A stretch of 64,000 nt of DNA from positions 12,464-76,463 of the forward strand of contig NZ_LMRT01000014.1 of the NCBI RefSeq assembly GCF_001426225.1. Direction: 5' to 3'. Positions 26,745 through 35,407 of this stretch are shown here, piece by piece; within the stretch, counting starts at the first letter, position 1, and each line of letters opens with the position of its first letter. The position numbers and the translations under genes are program-made. The notes beneath the pieces are model-generated. The model was not told the origin of the DNA, did not search any database, and worked only from the letters and a program-made list of their open reading frames with translations. Origin of the DNA: Allobosea sp. Leaf344 (lineage in GTDB: Bacteria > Pseudomonadota > Alphaproteobacteria > Rhizobiales > Beijerinckiaceae).

Positions 26745-27356
26745 TCACGCGCGGATGAGCGTCTCGATCGCCCGCTTCAGCTCCAGCTGCGAGAAGGGTT
26801 TCGACAGCCGCGGCACGTCGATCGGGCCGACCCCCGGAGGCAGATCGGCATAGCCCGTGGCCAGCAGGATCGGCAGGGCGGGCTTGCGGGCGCCGGCCTC
26901 GGCGATCAGCTGGGCGCCGGTCATCCGCGGCATGGCGTGGTCGGTGACGACGCGATCGAAATCGCGCCCCGAAAGCTGCTCCAGCGCATCCTGGCTCGAA
27001 TAGGCCGGCGCCACCTCAAGACCGAGATCCTCCAGCAGGTCGCCGGTGTTCATCAGCACCAGCGCGTCGTCATCGGCCGCCAGGATCGACAGGCGGCGTG
27101 AACCGGCGCGCTCCTGCGCCTCCGCCGCTTCCGCCGGCGCAGGCGCGGCCTCGCCGCCATCGGCGACCGCCGCCAGGGTGATCGTCGCCGTGGTGCCGCG
27201 CCCCCGGTGCGCTGTCCAGCGCCACATGATCACGACCACCGCCAGGCCGAAGATCAGCATGACCGCAGCGGCGCGGCGGTGGAGCCGGCCGGGAAAGCCG
27301 CCGGCAGGTTCGGGCCCCCCGTTCCCTTGCTGTCGCCGCGCCTTCCCATTAGCCAT
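26745..27356 (-). CDS. Receiver-domain protein, likely remnant of a hybrid histidine kinase
   Basis: 203 residues. A basic N-terminus and one membrane helix (AAAVMLIFGLAVVVIMW) run straight into GRGTTATITL, which looks like the last strand of a histidine kinase ATPase domain, then an Ala/Glu/Pro linker and a full receiver domain. The receiver keeps the acidic pair (ADDDALV), phospho-Asp (VVTDHAMPRMTG) and lysine (LSKPF). The sensor, H-box and most of the ATPase part are absent, so this seems to be an internal-deletion product of a hybrid kinase. No clear ribosome-binding site precedes the start. Confidence 0.65.
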   Translation of the reverse strand: MANGKARRQQGNGGPEPAGGFPGRLHRRAAAVMLIFGLAVVVIMWRWTAHRGRGTTATITLAAVADGGEAAPAPAEAAEAQERAGSRRLSILAADDDALVLMNTGDLLEDLGLEVAPAYSSQDALEQLSGRDFDRVVTDHAMPRMTGAQLIAEAGARKPALPILLATGYADLPPGVGPIDVPRLSKPFSQLELKRAIETLIRA

Positions 27357-27494
27357 TCTGAAGATCGGCGCTCTATTCGTGCATGTAAAACTTCGCCGGA
27401 CGACTTAAAGTGATCAGCGCTGAAGAGGTCGAGGGCAGGGCGTGCCGGAGCTGTCGGCGCGCCTGTCCCGATCGGGCATGCGCCGGGGGGATTC

Positions 27495-29687
27495 ATGATG
27501 GCAGAGGCAATCGGTCGGCGACTCGCGATCGTGCTGCTGGTCGCAGCCGCCTGGCTGGCGGCACCGGCGCCGCCGGCTTTGGCCCAGGCGGATCAGCCGG
27601 TCGTGCTGACGCTGCAGGGCAGCGAGACCGCCGAGCAGATCCGCCAGGCCGTCGACGCCATCACCGCGACCGGGCGCAGGGTCGAGATCAGGATGGGCGC
27701 CAAGGCCAGCCCGGTGCAGGCCGAGCCGGTCTCGAAGCTCGGCGTATTCTGGCGGGACTTCGAAGCCGGGCTGGACAGCGGCAATGCCGCGATCCCGCAG
27801 GTGACGCGGTTGCCCGGCGATGTCGCGGAGCGCTGGCTGGCGGCCCGGAACCCGCAGCCGGGCCTGCGCCTGCTCGCGATCATCCTCGCCGCGGCCGGCG
27901 CGGCCTGGGCCTTCCGCCGGGCGACGGGCGGCTGGTTCGCCCGCAGGCTGGTACCGGCCGGCCCGGATTTCCTGCCGCGCCTGCGGATCTCGCTGCTGGC
28001 CGCCCTCCAGGACGGGCTGACGGCGATCATCGTCATCGGGGCGCTTGCGCTCGGGCGCAACGCGCTGCTGCCGCAGCCGGACATCGCCGCCGCGACCGCA
28101 GCCAGCCTCGGCGCCGCATCGGTCATGGTCGCGCTGCATCTGGTGGCCGCGCGCTTTCTGCTCTCGCCGGGGCGGCCCGAGCGGCGGCTGGTGCCGATCG
28201 AGCGGGCGGAGCGGCATTATGCCTGGCTGCTCGCCTATGTCGGGCTCGGCGGCTTCGCGATCTTGCTGGCGCGCCTGGCGCTGGATGTGGCGCGCGACCC
28301 CGCCACCGTCATGGGCGTGGTGGCGCTCGGCGGCTATGCTGTGCTCGTGCTGAAGCTGTGCTGGTTCTTCGATGCGCGCCGCGATCTCAGGCAGCTGGTG
28401 CTGAGATCCGCCCGGGAGCCGGGCCCGGGCCCAGCCCTGCGCCTGCTGGCCTGGGCCGCACCCTTCATCTTCATGGCCAGCGCGGTCGCGATCTGGATGG
28501 TCGGGCGCGCCTCCTTCGTGATGGTCGACGGCCAGCGCTGGGGAGCCGCCGCCGGGCTGACGCAGTTCATCATCATCCTTACCCCCGTGGTGGCCATCGG
28601 CGCGACGACGCTGTTGCGGGCCTGGCAGGCGCGCGAGCAGGCGCGGACCGATGTTCCGGCCACGCCGGTGGCGGTGGCGGTCGGCGCCATGATCCAGGCC
28701 GGCATGGGCGGGCTCGTCTGGATCGGTGCCGCCTTCTGGCTGTCCCAGATCTGGGCCGCCCTGTTCGTCGATACCGCCACGGCCGATTACGCCGCCTTCC
28801 GCAAACACGCCTTTGCCCAGGCCATGCTGCTGTTCTCCGGCTGGGTCGCGCTGGTCTTCCTGCGCGCCTTCTTCGGCGCCTTCTCGCCCCGTCCGACCTC
28901 GACTTTGCCGTTCGACGAGGAGACCCAGCATGACGAGGCGGTGCCGAGCCGGCTCGCCACCGTGCTGCCCGTCGTGCGCGGCATCGTGCTCTCCGGCGTC
29001 ATCGTTCTGACGGCGCTGGTCGCCTTGTCGCAGCTCGGGGTCGATATCGGCCCGCTTTTGGCCGGCTTCGGCATTCTCGGCCTGGCCATCTCCTTCGGCT
29101 CCCAGGCTCTGGTGCGCGATATCGTCTCCGGCTTCTTCTTCATGGTCGAAGATGCGTTCCGGGTCGGCGAATATGTCGATACCGGGCGGCTGAAGGGCAC
29201 GGTCGAGAAGATCTCGCTGCGCTCCGTCCAGCTGCGCCATCAGAGCGGGCAGATCCACACCATCCCGTTCGGACAGATCCCGTCCCTCACCAATGCCAGC
29301 CGCGACTGGGCGACGGTCAAGTTCAATGTCCGGCTCGACCGCTCGGTCGATCTGGAAAAGGCGCGCAAGGCCATCAAGAAGGTCGGGCTCGCCCTGCTGG
29401 AGGATCCGGAATACGGCCCGCATTTCATCGCGCCGCTGAAGATGCAGGGCGTCGCGGACATCGCCGATACCGCGCTGGTGATCCGGCTGAAATTCACCGC
29501 CAAGCCGAACCAGGCCTCCGGCCTGCAGCGTGAGGCGCTGAAGCGGGTCTACCGGGCGCTGGGCGAGGCGGGGATCGATTTCGCCTCGAACCAGGTCACG
29601 GTCCGCGGCGGGGAGGGCGGAGCGGCCCATGCCGGTGCCGCGCTCTCCGTCGTCCCGCCGCCGACCCCCTTGGCGCCGACCGGCTAG
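27495..29687 (+). CDS. Mechanosensitive channel, MscS family, large form
   Basis: 730 residues with a signal peptide (to about 32), a periplasmic N-terminal region, about ten further membrane helices and a C-terminal MscS domain. The pore region reads DIGPLLAGFGILGLAISFGS followed by QALVRDIVSGFFFMVED, and the beta domain has GTVEKISLRSVQLRHQSGQ and TIPFGQIPSLTNASRDWATV. Large MscS proteins release solutes on osmotic downshock. The start is one of two adjacent ATGs behind a G-rich stretch. Confidence 0.9.
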   Translation: MMAEAIGRRLAIVLLVAAAWLAAPAPPALAQADQPVVLTLQGSETAEQIRQAVDAITATGRRVEIRMGAKASPVQAEPVSKLGVFWRDFEAGLDSGNAAIPQVTRLPGDVAERWLAARNPQPGLRLLAIILAAAGAAWAFRRATGGWFARRLVPAGPDFLPRLRISLLAALQDGLTAIIVIGALALGRNALLPQPDIAAATAASLGAASVMVALHLVAARFLLSPGRPERRLVPIERAERHYAWLLAYVGLGGFAILLARLALDVARDPATVMGVVALGGYAVLVLKLCWFFDARRDLRQLVLRSAREPGPGPALRLLAWAAPFIFMASAVAIWMVGRASFVMVDGQRWGAAAGLTQFIIILTPVVAIGATTLLRAWQAREQARTDVPATPVAVAVGAMIQAGMGGLVWIGAAFWLSQIWAALFVDTATADYAAFRKHAFAQAMLLFSGWVALVFLRAFFGAFSPRPTSTLPFDEETQHDEAVPSRLATVLPVVRGIVLSGVIVLTALVALSQLGVDIGPLLAGFGILGLAISFGSQALVRDIVSGFFFMVEDAFRVGEYVDTGRLKGTVEKISLRSVQLRHQSGQIHTIPFGQIPSLTNASRDWATVKFNVRLDRSVDLEKARKAIKKVGLALLEDPEYGPHFIAPLKMQGVADIADTALVIRLKFTAKPNQASGLQREALKRVYRALGEAGIDFASNQVTVRGGEGGAAHAGAALSVVPPPTPLAPTG

Positions 29688-30865
29688 CGCCCCGCCAGCG
29701 CCCGCAGCGGCGCGCTGACGATGGTGATCGGCAGTTTCACCAGCGCCTCGAGCGAGCCGCTGGCGATCTCGCCGGGCTGGCCGCCCTGCTGGCCGGGCGT
29801 GATGCCGCGCGCCAGAACGGCGCTCAGATTCGGCGCCACGGCGGCGAGCTGCGCGAATTTGCCGTGATTGCTCGAATCCAGCCCCTTCACCTCGGTCATG
29901 TCGATGACCACCGCGCCGAGACTGGCGAGTTCCTCGGTGTTGCTGTCGGAGCCGAGCCGGCCCTGGCCCCCGGCGAGGAAATTCGACAGGCCGAGCGCCT
30001 TGTCGTCCTTCGACAGCACGATGAAGAAGGGTTTGGAGGGGCGGCCGAACCGGCGCATCTGCGATTTGAACACGTCGATATCGATATCGGGCGCGGCGAG
30101 GAACAGGGCGGCGAGCTTGTCGACCTGCGGCAGCCCGCCGCTGATCCTGATCTGCCGCAGCGCCTCGACGGTGACCCAATTGCCCATGGAATGGGCGAGG
30201 ATCGTCACCTTCTCCGCCTGGCTCGCGAAGACCAGCCGCAAGGTCCGCTCGAGATCGTCCCGCGCGGCGGTCGCGCTGTTGTTGTCGTAGATATATTGCG
30301 AGACCTGGCCGCGCGAGGCCCAGGTGAAGAGAACCGGCACGGCCGGCGCCCGGGAATCGTGAACCACCTGCGCGAAGCGATAGACGCCCTCGGCGAACAT
30401 TGTGTTGTAGCCATGCACGAAGAGGAAGACGTTTCGCTTTCCCTTGGGGCGGGCCGCGAGCTGCGTATTGAGCTCGGCCACGAACGCCTTCTCGCCTTCG
30501 AGATAGCCGGCCTCGCGCACCACGAAATCGGTCTTGGGATCGCCCGGCGCCGTCGAGGCCCAGGAGATCTCGCCGGCCTTGTGCCCCGGCGGGACGGAGA
30601 CGACGAGCCGCGCGAAATCGAGCGGCGTCGCCCGTTCGCCATTGAACAGCGTGCCGGGGCGGGCGTCGCGCTGGCGCGTCGTCGCGACCAGCAGGGTGTG
30701 GGGCGTGGCGTCCGGCGCCGGTTGCGCGACGGGCGCCAGGAAACCCGTCTCCGGACGCGAGCCGCAGCCCGCCAAAGCGAGCGCCAGCACGATCAGGCAG
30801 GGCAGCAGTACGCGGCCGCCGCCGCTTTGGCGCGGGACATCGGCGAAGGGAAAGACGAGCTGCAT
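29684..30865 (-). CDS. Alpha/beta hydrolase lipoprotein (DUF900 family)
   Basis: 393 residues from ATG 30865. The N-terminal helix ends in a lipobox (LALAGC), so it should be an outer- or inner-membrane lipoprotein. The DUF900 hydrolase domain has VFLFVHGYNTMFAEGVYRF and the nucleophile elbow AHSMGN, followed by LFLAAPDIDIDVFK. The substrate is unknown. Its stop overlaps the end of the mscS gene, which converges with it. Confidence 0.85.
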   Translation of the reverse strand: MQLVFPFADVPRQSGGGRVLLPCLIVLALALAGCGSRPETGFLAPVAQPAPDATPHTLLVATTRQRDARPGTLFNGERATPLDFARLVVSVPPGHKAGEISWASTAPGDPKTDFVVREAGYLEGEKAFVAELNTQLAARPKGKRNVFLFVHGYNTMFAEGVYRFAQVVHDSRAPAVPVLFTWASRGQVSQYIYDNNSATAARDDLERTLRLVFASQAEKVTILAHSMGNWVTVEALRQIRISGGLPQVDKLAALFLAAPDIDIDVFKSQMRRFGRPSKPFFIVLSKDDKALGLSNFLAGGQGRLGSDSNTEELASLGAVVIDMTEVKGLDSSNHGKFAQLAAVAPNLSAVLARGITPGQQGGQPGEIASGSLEALVKLPITIVSAPLRALAGR

Positions 30866-31148
30866 CGAACGCGATCCTGCTGACGAGGCGGAGCCTGAGC
30901 CATGCCCTGGGCCATGGCGGGGGCTGCCGGCCGCCAGCGCCACGGGCGCTTCGCCATCCGTGCCGCTGCGATTGCCTCCCCCCGCGCCACCATCGCCGCT
31001 CTTCCGAGATTTTGCAAATTGGCGTCAGTTGCGTCAGCCTTGAAAGGCGCTTTAGAATTCGCGAACGAGACCGACGGGAAGAGGCTGCGGAGCGACCGCC
31101 ATGACGCAAGTGCTTCTTTCCTCCTTCGCGCCGTGAAGGCTGCGATCA

Positions 31149-32501
31149 TTGTCGATTGACCAGCAGATCGCACCGGCGATTGCAGCTTGCCTACCGGGCC
31201 GGACAGGTTTCGCGGGCGCGCTTGCGCTGCTGGCGGGCTGCCTGCTGCCGTTCCACATCCAGCCCGCCGCCGCAAAACCCCTGCCGGCGGGCGCCTTCCT
31301 GCGCGCCTGCAAGATCGTCGTACCGGAGCAGACGCCGCTGTTCCCCGGCAGCCCCGCGGCGGCCGCGGCCGAGCCCGACGAGGACGGGACCGGGTCCGAT
31401 GACGACGACGAAGAGGAGGATGAGGACGAGGAGGATGAGGAGGAGGCCGTTCCGGGTTTCGTCTCGCCTGGAATGGGGCATTGCGTGGCGATCTCCGGGG
31501 TGCTCAGCCTCGGGATCCAGAGCGACAGTTTTCGCGCCAGCACCCTGGCCCGCGCGGCCGGGCTCGTCCCGGCCAATGGGCTGAGCTATCCGCGCAGCCT
31601 GTCCTTTCGCATCGAAAGCGCCCGCACCCTGCCGAGCGGCCTGCATGTCGCCAGCGCCTTCGAATTCTCCTTCGACCAGACCAATGATCCCGCGACCGGC
31701 TCGACGCCGAGCTTCGCCGAGGCGAGCGTCACCATCGGGCCCTTCGTCTTCGGCGTCGCGGGCTCGCGCTTCGATTTCTGGACCGGCGACGAATTCGTGT
31801 TTTCGACGCGGGTGCCGAGCCGCACCGTCGGCCTGATCGGCTATGAACGCCTGCTCTGGCCCGATCTCAAACTGTCGATCTCGGCCGAGGACACGCAGAT
31901 CGACGCCGCCCGGGCGCTGCCCGGCGCCTCCGGCCTGCGTATGCCCGATGGCGTGGTGCGCCTGCTCCACGAAGGCGAGGCCTGGACCCTGCACGGCGCG
32001 GCGGCGCTGCGCGACGTGCCCCGCGGCCCGGGCGTCAGCGCGCGCATGGGCCGCGCCGCCCTGCTCGGCCTGACCTATGAGGCGCCCCTGCTGGGCAAGA
32101 CCACGAGCGTCACCGCCCAGCTCGCCGGCGCGGTCGATGCCGCGCCCTATATCGGCTCCTCGCTCGATCTCAGGGTGTTGCGCCAGGTGATCGGCGCGAC
32201 CGACGCCACACGCGGCTGGTCCGGTGTGCTCGCCTTGGGGCGGGACTGGACGGATACGCTGGCGAGCCATGTCTTCGTCAGCCGCTACCAGCTCAGCCTG
32301 CCGGGCAGGGCGGGCGGCACGGGGCGGGTCCGCATCGACCGCGTGGCGGCCAATCTCGCCTGGACTCCGGTCGAGGGCTTCAAGACCGGGCTCGAGGCCT
32401 CGGTCGCCTGGCAGAAGCTCGATCTCGGCAGCGCGGTCGTGCCGGTCGGGCTCGCCGGACGGCAGAGTTCGCTGCAACTGTTTCTGGAGCGGAGCTTCTG
32501 A
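31149..32501 (+). CDS. Porin-like outer-membrane protein with an acidic insert
   Basis: 450 residues read from TTG 31149; a TGA lies just upstream in frame and GAAGG sits ten bases before. A signal peptide ends near AAAK (about 43). Residues about 76-100 are almost only Asp and Glu. The rest consists of amphipathic beta strands, starting GHCVAISGVLSLGI as in alphaproteobacterial porins and ending in ...QLFLERSF, the terminal Phe typical of outer-membrane beta barrels. The acidic tract before the barrel is unusual and could bind metal ions. Confidence 0.7.
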   Translation: MSIDQQIAPAIAACLPGRTGFAGALALLAGCLLPFHIQPAAAKPLPAGAFLRACKIVVPEQTPLFPGSPAAAAAEPDEDGTGSDDDDEEEDEDEEDEEEAVPGFVSPGMGHCVAISGVLSLGIQSDSFRASTLARAAGLVPANGLSYPRSLSFRIESARTLPSGLHVASAFEFSFDQTNDPATGSTPSFAEASVTIGPFVFGVAGSRFDFWTGDEFVFSTRVPSRTVGLIGYERLLWPDLKLSISAEDTQIDAARALPGASGLRMPDGVVRLLHEGEAWTLHGAAALRDVPRGPGVSARMGRAALLGLTYEAPLLGKTTSVTAQLAGAVDAAPYIGSSLDLRVLRQVIGATDATRGWSGVLALGRDWTDTLASHVFVSRYQLSLPGRAGGTGRVRIDRVAANLAWTPVEGFKTGLEASVAWQKLDLGSAVVPVGLAGRQSSLQLFLERSF

Positions 32502-32553
32502 CCGGCCTCGCCGATCGGAACGGGGCGAGCCCGGCCGAGCCTGATCCGGCCGC

Positions 32554-33138
32554 TCAGAAGCCGGCGAAAGCCCGTGTCGCGAGCAGTCCCGCCAGGAGCG
32601 CCAGGGCGCCGGCGCTGGCGCGGTAGCCGATCCGGGCCCGCTGCGGGTTCTGGAAGCTGCGATGCAGGGCGCCTCCGAAGAGCAGCCAGGCGAGGCCGGC
32701 CGAGAGGATCAGCCCCGACAAAAGAGCGAGCCGGGCCGCCAGCTCCGGCGTCGCGCCTCCGGGCGGCAGGATGGCGAAGGCGAAGATCACGGCCTTGGGA
32801 TTGAGCGATGTCGTCAGCAGCACCCGCTTGAAGCCGATCGCGGCACCGCCGGCGGAACCCGCTCCGCCGCGCAGCCAGAGCGCCAGCGCGATCCTGACGA
32901 GATAGGCCGCCGAGAGCCCCTGCAGGACGCTCAGGAGCATGGGCTGCGACGCGATCGCCGGACCGAGCCCGATGCGCAGCCCGGCGATGGCGACGAGATA
33001 ACCGGCGAGCTCGGCGCCGAGCAGCGGGATCGAGCGGCGCCAGCCCGTCTCCGCAGCCGCTGTCGCCAGCAGCGTATTGGTCGGGCCGGGCGTCGCGAGC
33101 AGCGCCAGGCTCACGGTGATGAAGCTGATCGGATCCAT
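32554..33138 (-). CDS. LysE/RhtB family amino acid exporter
   Basis: 194 residues with about five or six helices. The N-terminus MDPISFITVSLALLATPGPT has the ATPGP motif of LysE/RhtB translocators, and TTSLNPKAVIFAFAILP is the second signature. It should export an amino acid or related metabolite across the inner membrane. Confidence 0.88.
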   Translation of the reverse strand: MDPISFITVSLALLATPGPTNTLLATAAAETGWRRSIPLLGAELAGYLVAIAGLRIGLGPAIASQPMLLSVLQGLSAAYLVRIALALWLRGGAGSAGGAAIGFKRVLLTTSLNPKAVIFAFAILPPGGATPELAARLALLSGLILSAGLAWLLFGGALHRSFQNPQRARIGYRASAGALALLAGLLATRAFAGF

Positions 33139-33333
33139 GCCGGCTGTGTCGCAGCCGGTCCGCCGAGGCGCCTTGATCTCGCTCAGTCCTTCGCATCCCC
33201 GTCGGCGGAGCGCTCGCGCCGGCGGCTATGCCGCGGCTATGGAAACAGCTGCCCGGCGCCATGGAACGGCTAAGCCCGCAGCCGCTATGCAGGGCGTCAG
33301 GGCGGCCGGCCGCCGCCACCGGGATCGACCAGC

Positions 33334-33876
33334 ATGCTGACGTCAGGCTCCGCCGCGCGCCACGCGCTCCACGCCGAGGATGAGATCGTCGATCCCGCGC
33401 ATCCGGACAGGCAGGGCGCCGATCGCGAGGCGCGGCTGGCCCGTTTGGCCGCGCGCTGCGAGGCCGCCGATGCGATCGGCCGCGATCTCGATTGCGAGAT
33501 CTATGAGGCGCTCGGTTTCGTGGTGAGGCGCAAGCCGACCTCGATGCGCACGCACAGGACGCCCCATGGCGGCATTTTTTTGCAGGGCGTCACCTGGAAG
33601 GCGGTCGGGCGCATCACGGTCGAGACCAGCGTCGTCATCGACATTCTCGGCCGGACCTTCCCCGATCTCACCTGGCGGCTCGGGCATGATCCGGCTGGCA
33701 CCGTGGCCTTCGTCGCGACGGTGGAAGGCGAGAGTGCGGCGGCGCCGACGCCGGCCCTGGCCCTGACGGCCGCGCTGCTGCGCGCCAGCTTCGCGCTCGG
33801 CACCGCCCAAGCCCGGCTGGCGCCCAGAGAAATGCGCGCCGCCGCGAAGGCCCGCGCTTTGGTGCCGATGCGCTAG
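33334..33876 (+). CDS. Small conserved protein, resembling the phage ABA sandwich family
   Basis: 180 residues. The pattern ARLARLAARCEAADAIGRDL followed by DCEIYEALGF and, near the end, PALALTAALLRA is like small phage-type ABA sandwich proteins often found in rhizobial genomes (REL..LEAA.GPDRELD...ALCAAALRA). No catalytic residues can be named. The ribosome-binding site is weak, and the first residues may not be translated. Confidence 0.5.
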   Translation: MLTSGSAARHALHAEDEIVDPAHPDRQGADREARLARLAARCEAADAIGRDLDCEIYEALGFVVRRKPTSMRTHRTPHGGIFLQGVTWKAVGRITVETSVVIDILGRTFPDLTWRLGHDPAGTVAFVATVEGESAAAPTPALALTAALLRASFALGTAQARLAPREMRAAAKARALVPMR

Positions 33877-34290
33877 CGGCGAGCGGCGCGCGACGGTCTG
33901 CGATCCCGCGACGCTGATGCTGGCTTGAATAAGGCAGCATGAAGCGGCCACCGCGCCGACTGTGGAGAGCAGCCTAAGTCTGGCGGGACTTTCTGCTTAT
34001 GGCCCATTCCCGACATTCGGACATTCGGCTTTCGGGCAGGCAGATGCCAAAGCTGGCTAGCGAAAGAGAGGGCTCCTTGAGCACGGTCATGCGAGTCGTT
34101 GATCAGAGTCGAGGCGGAACCCCGCCGGTCCGACGCAGCGGGTGACTGGGCTTCCACCTAAGCTTGAGACTAACCGCGCCACGGTGGAGAAGCGCCTCGG
34201 CGATGCGCTGCCGCTTGCCCGTGGGACGTGCAGTGCAGGTAGGCGACACGCCCCGGAACAGTTCGGTAAGGACAGGCGGTGCTTCCAGAA
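33877..34290. repeat. Gene-free stretch with remnant of a dispersed short repeat
   Basis: No convincing gene in 414 bases. On the minus strand around 33985-34032 the text reads as MSGMGHKQKVPPDL, much like the MSAxGQKRT peptides encoded by a dispersed repeat family that I recall from Bradyrhizobium-type genomes. A small tandem repeat (GACATTCG twice, 34012-34026) lies inside. It is probably repeat debris at the edge of the accessory region. Confidence 0.35.
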
Positions 34291-34551
34291 TCATCGCGGT
34301 GCCCAGTCGACCACCTCCATGCGCGACAGGCCGATGTCGTTCAGCGTCCGGTCGTCGAGGCGCGTTGCGCCGTAACCAGGGCGACGGCCTGCGGGCGAGC
34401 GGTTCAGCCGCAGGCGCACGCTGCGGAGCGCCCATGAAATTCGTTTCAGGAAGGAGCACTCTCCCCTGCGCGCTGCCGGCGCAGCCTCGCCGAGCGGTTC
34501 GAGAGCTAGTGATCCCGAATGCGTATTGTGACGGTTGCAGACATCCGGCAT
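34291..34551 (-). CDS. DUF1127 domain protein (first of three)
   Basis: 86 residues from ATG 34551, chosen for GAGGAG seven bases upstream. The C-terminus LDDRTLNDIGLSRMEVVDWA is the DUF1127 motif (LxDxxLxDIGLSR). Such small basic proteins are common in alphaproteobacteria; some affect phosphate, arginine or RNA metabolism. Two paralogs lie at 39443 and 46549. Confidence 0.8.
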   Translation of the reverse strand: MPDVCNRHNTHSGSLALEPLGEAAPAARRGECSFLKRISWALRSVRLRLNRSPAGRRPGYGATRLDDRTLNDIGLSRMEVVDWAPR

Positions 34552-34711
34552 TGTCGGTCTCCTCGTGGGATCAGCTCGCGCCATGACCGCATCAGTGCGG
34601 TAGAGCCGCCGATCGGTCCGGCTTTTTTGGGCCATTCAGGCCCAAGATTCTGTGCGCCGGGTCACAGAGGCTGCGGCTGGCGTCGTCAGGGTTAGATGTC
34701 GGAGGCCGACG

Positions 34712-35395
34712 ATGACCGTTAGTCCCGATCGCGTTGTGAGCCTGCTGTCCGCCAACCCCTTCTTCGCGGGCTTCACCGAGGATGCGCTGGCGAAGATGGC
34801 GGCGATCTGCCGGCTACGTGACCTTTCTGCGCGGGAGGTGCTGTTCCTGAAAGGCGATCCGAGCGACGGCCTTTACGCGATCCGGCGCGGCCTGATCCGC
34901 ATTGGAACGACGGATGATCTCGGCAAGCAGATGACGATAAACCTCCTCGGCGGCGGCGACGTTTTCGGCGAAATCGCGCTGCTTGATGGTCGGTCCCGTA
35001 CCGCCGATGCGGTCGCGCTAGAGGACACTGCGATGTTCTTTCTGCCGCGTCGTGATTTCCTGAGCCTGCTCGATCGTGAGTCTTCGATTGCGCAGCAACT
35101 GATCGGGCTGCTCTGCGCTCGGCTGCGGGACGTCATCGGCCGTATGGAGGAGACCACATTCCTGCCCGCGGCGACCCGGCTTGCGCGACGCATCCTAATC
35201 CTCGTCACGGATTACGGGATGGAGGTCCACGCCTCCCAGGAGGAACTCGCATCACTCACCGGCGTGACGCGCGAAACGGTTAACCGGCAGCTCCAGTGCT
35301 GGAAACGCGCCGGCGTACTCTCCCTAGCGCGGGGGCGCCTGGTGATCCACGATATCGACGTCTTACGGCGGCTGGCGAACGTCGACGCCGCGTGA
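34712..35395 (+). CDS. Crp/Fnr family transcription factor
   Basis: 227 residues from ATG 34712 behind GGAGGCCGACG. An N-terminal cNMP-binding beta barrel has GDVFGEIALLDGRSRTADAV, which keeps the Glu and Arg that contact the cyclic nucleotide in CRP. The C-terminal helix-turn-helix reads ASQEELASLTGVTRETVNRQ. No cysteine set for an Fnr-type cluster is present. The nearby class III cyclases (35408, 41603) make a cAMP-responsive role plausible. Confidence 0.9.
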   Translation: MTVSPDRVVSLLSANPFFAGFTEDALAKMAAICRLRDLSAREVLFLKGDPSDGLYAIRRGLIRIGTTDDLGKQMTINLLGGGDVFGEIALLDGRSRTADAVALEDTAMFFLPRRDFLSLLDRESSIAQQLIGLLCARLRDVIGRMEETTFLPAATRLARRILILVTDYGMEVHASQEELASLTGVTRETVNRQLQCWKRAGVLSLARGRLVIHDIDVLRRLANVDAA

Positions 35396-35407
35396 CTTAC
35401 CGGCATC

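Noticed and set aside
27414-31109. Open frame of 1231 codons on the minus strand
   Set aside because: It runs antisense through the MscS gene and out of frame through the lipoprotein hydrolase gene; composition is typical of a shadow frame.
33877-34290. Mobile element or integration site at the left edge of the accessory stretch
   Set aside because: No transposase, integrase, terminal inverted repeat or tRNA end could be found; only a short repeat remnant is present.
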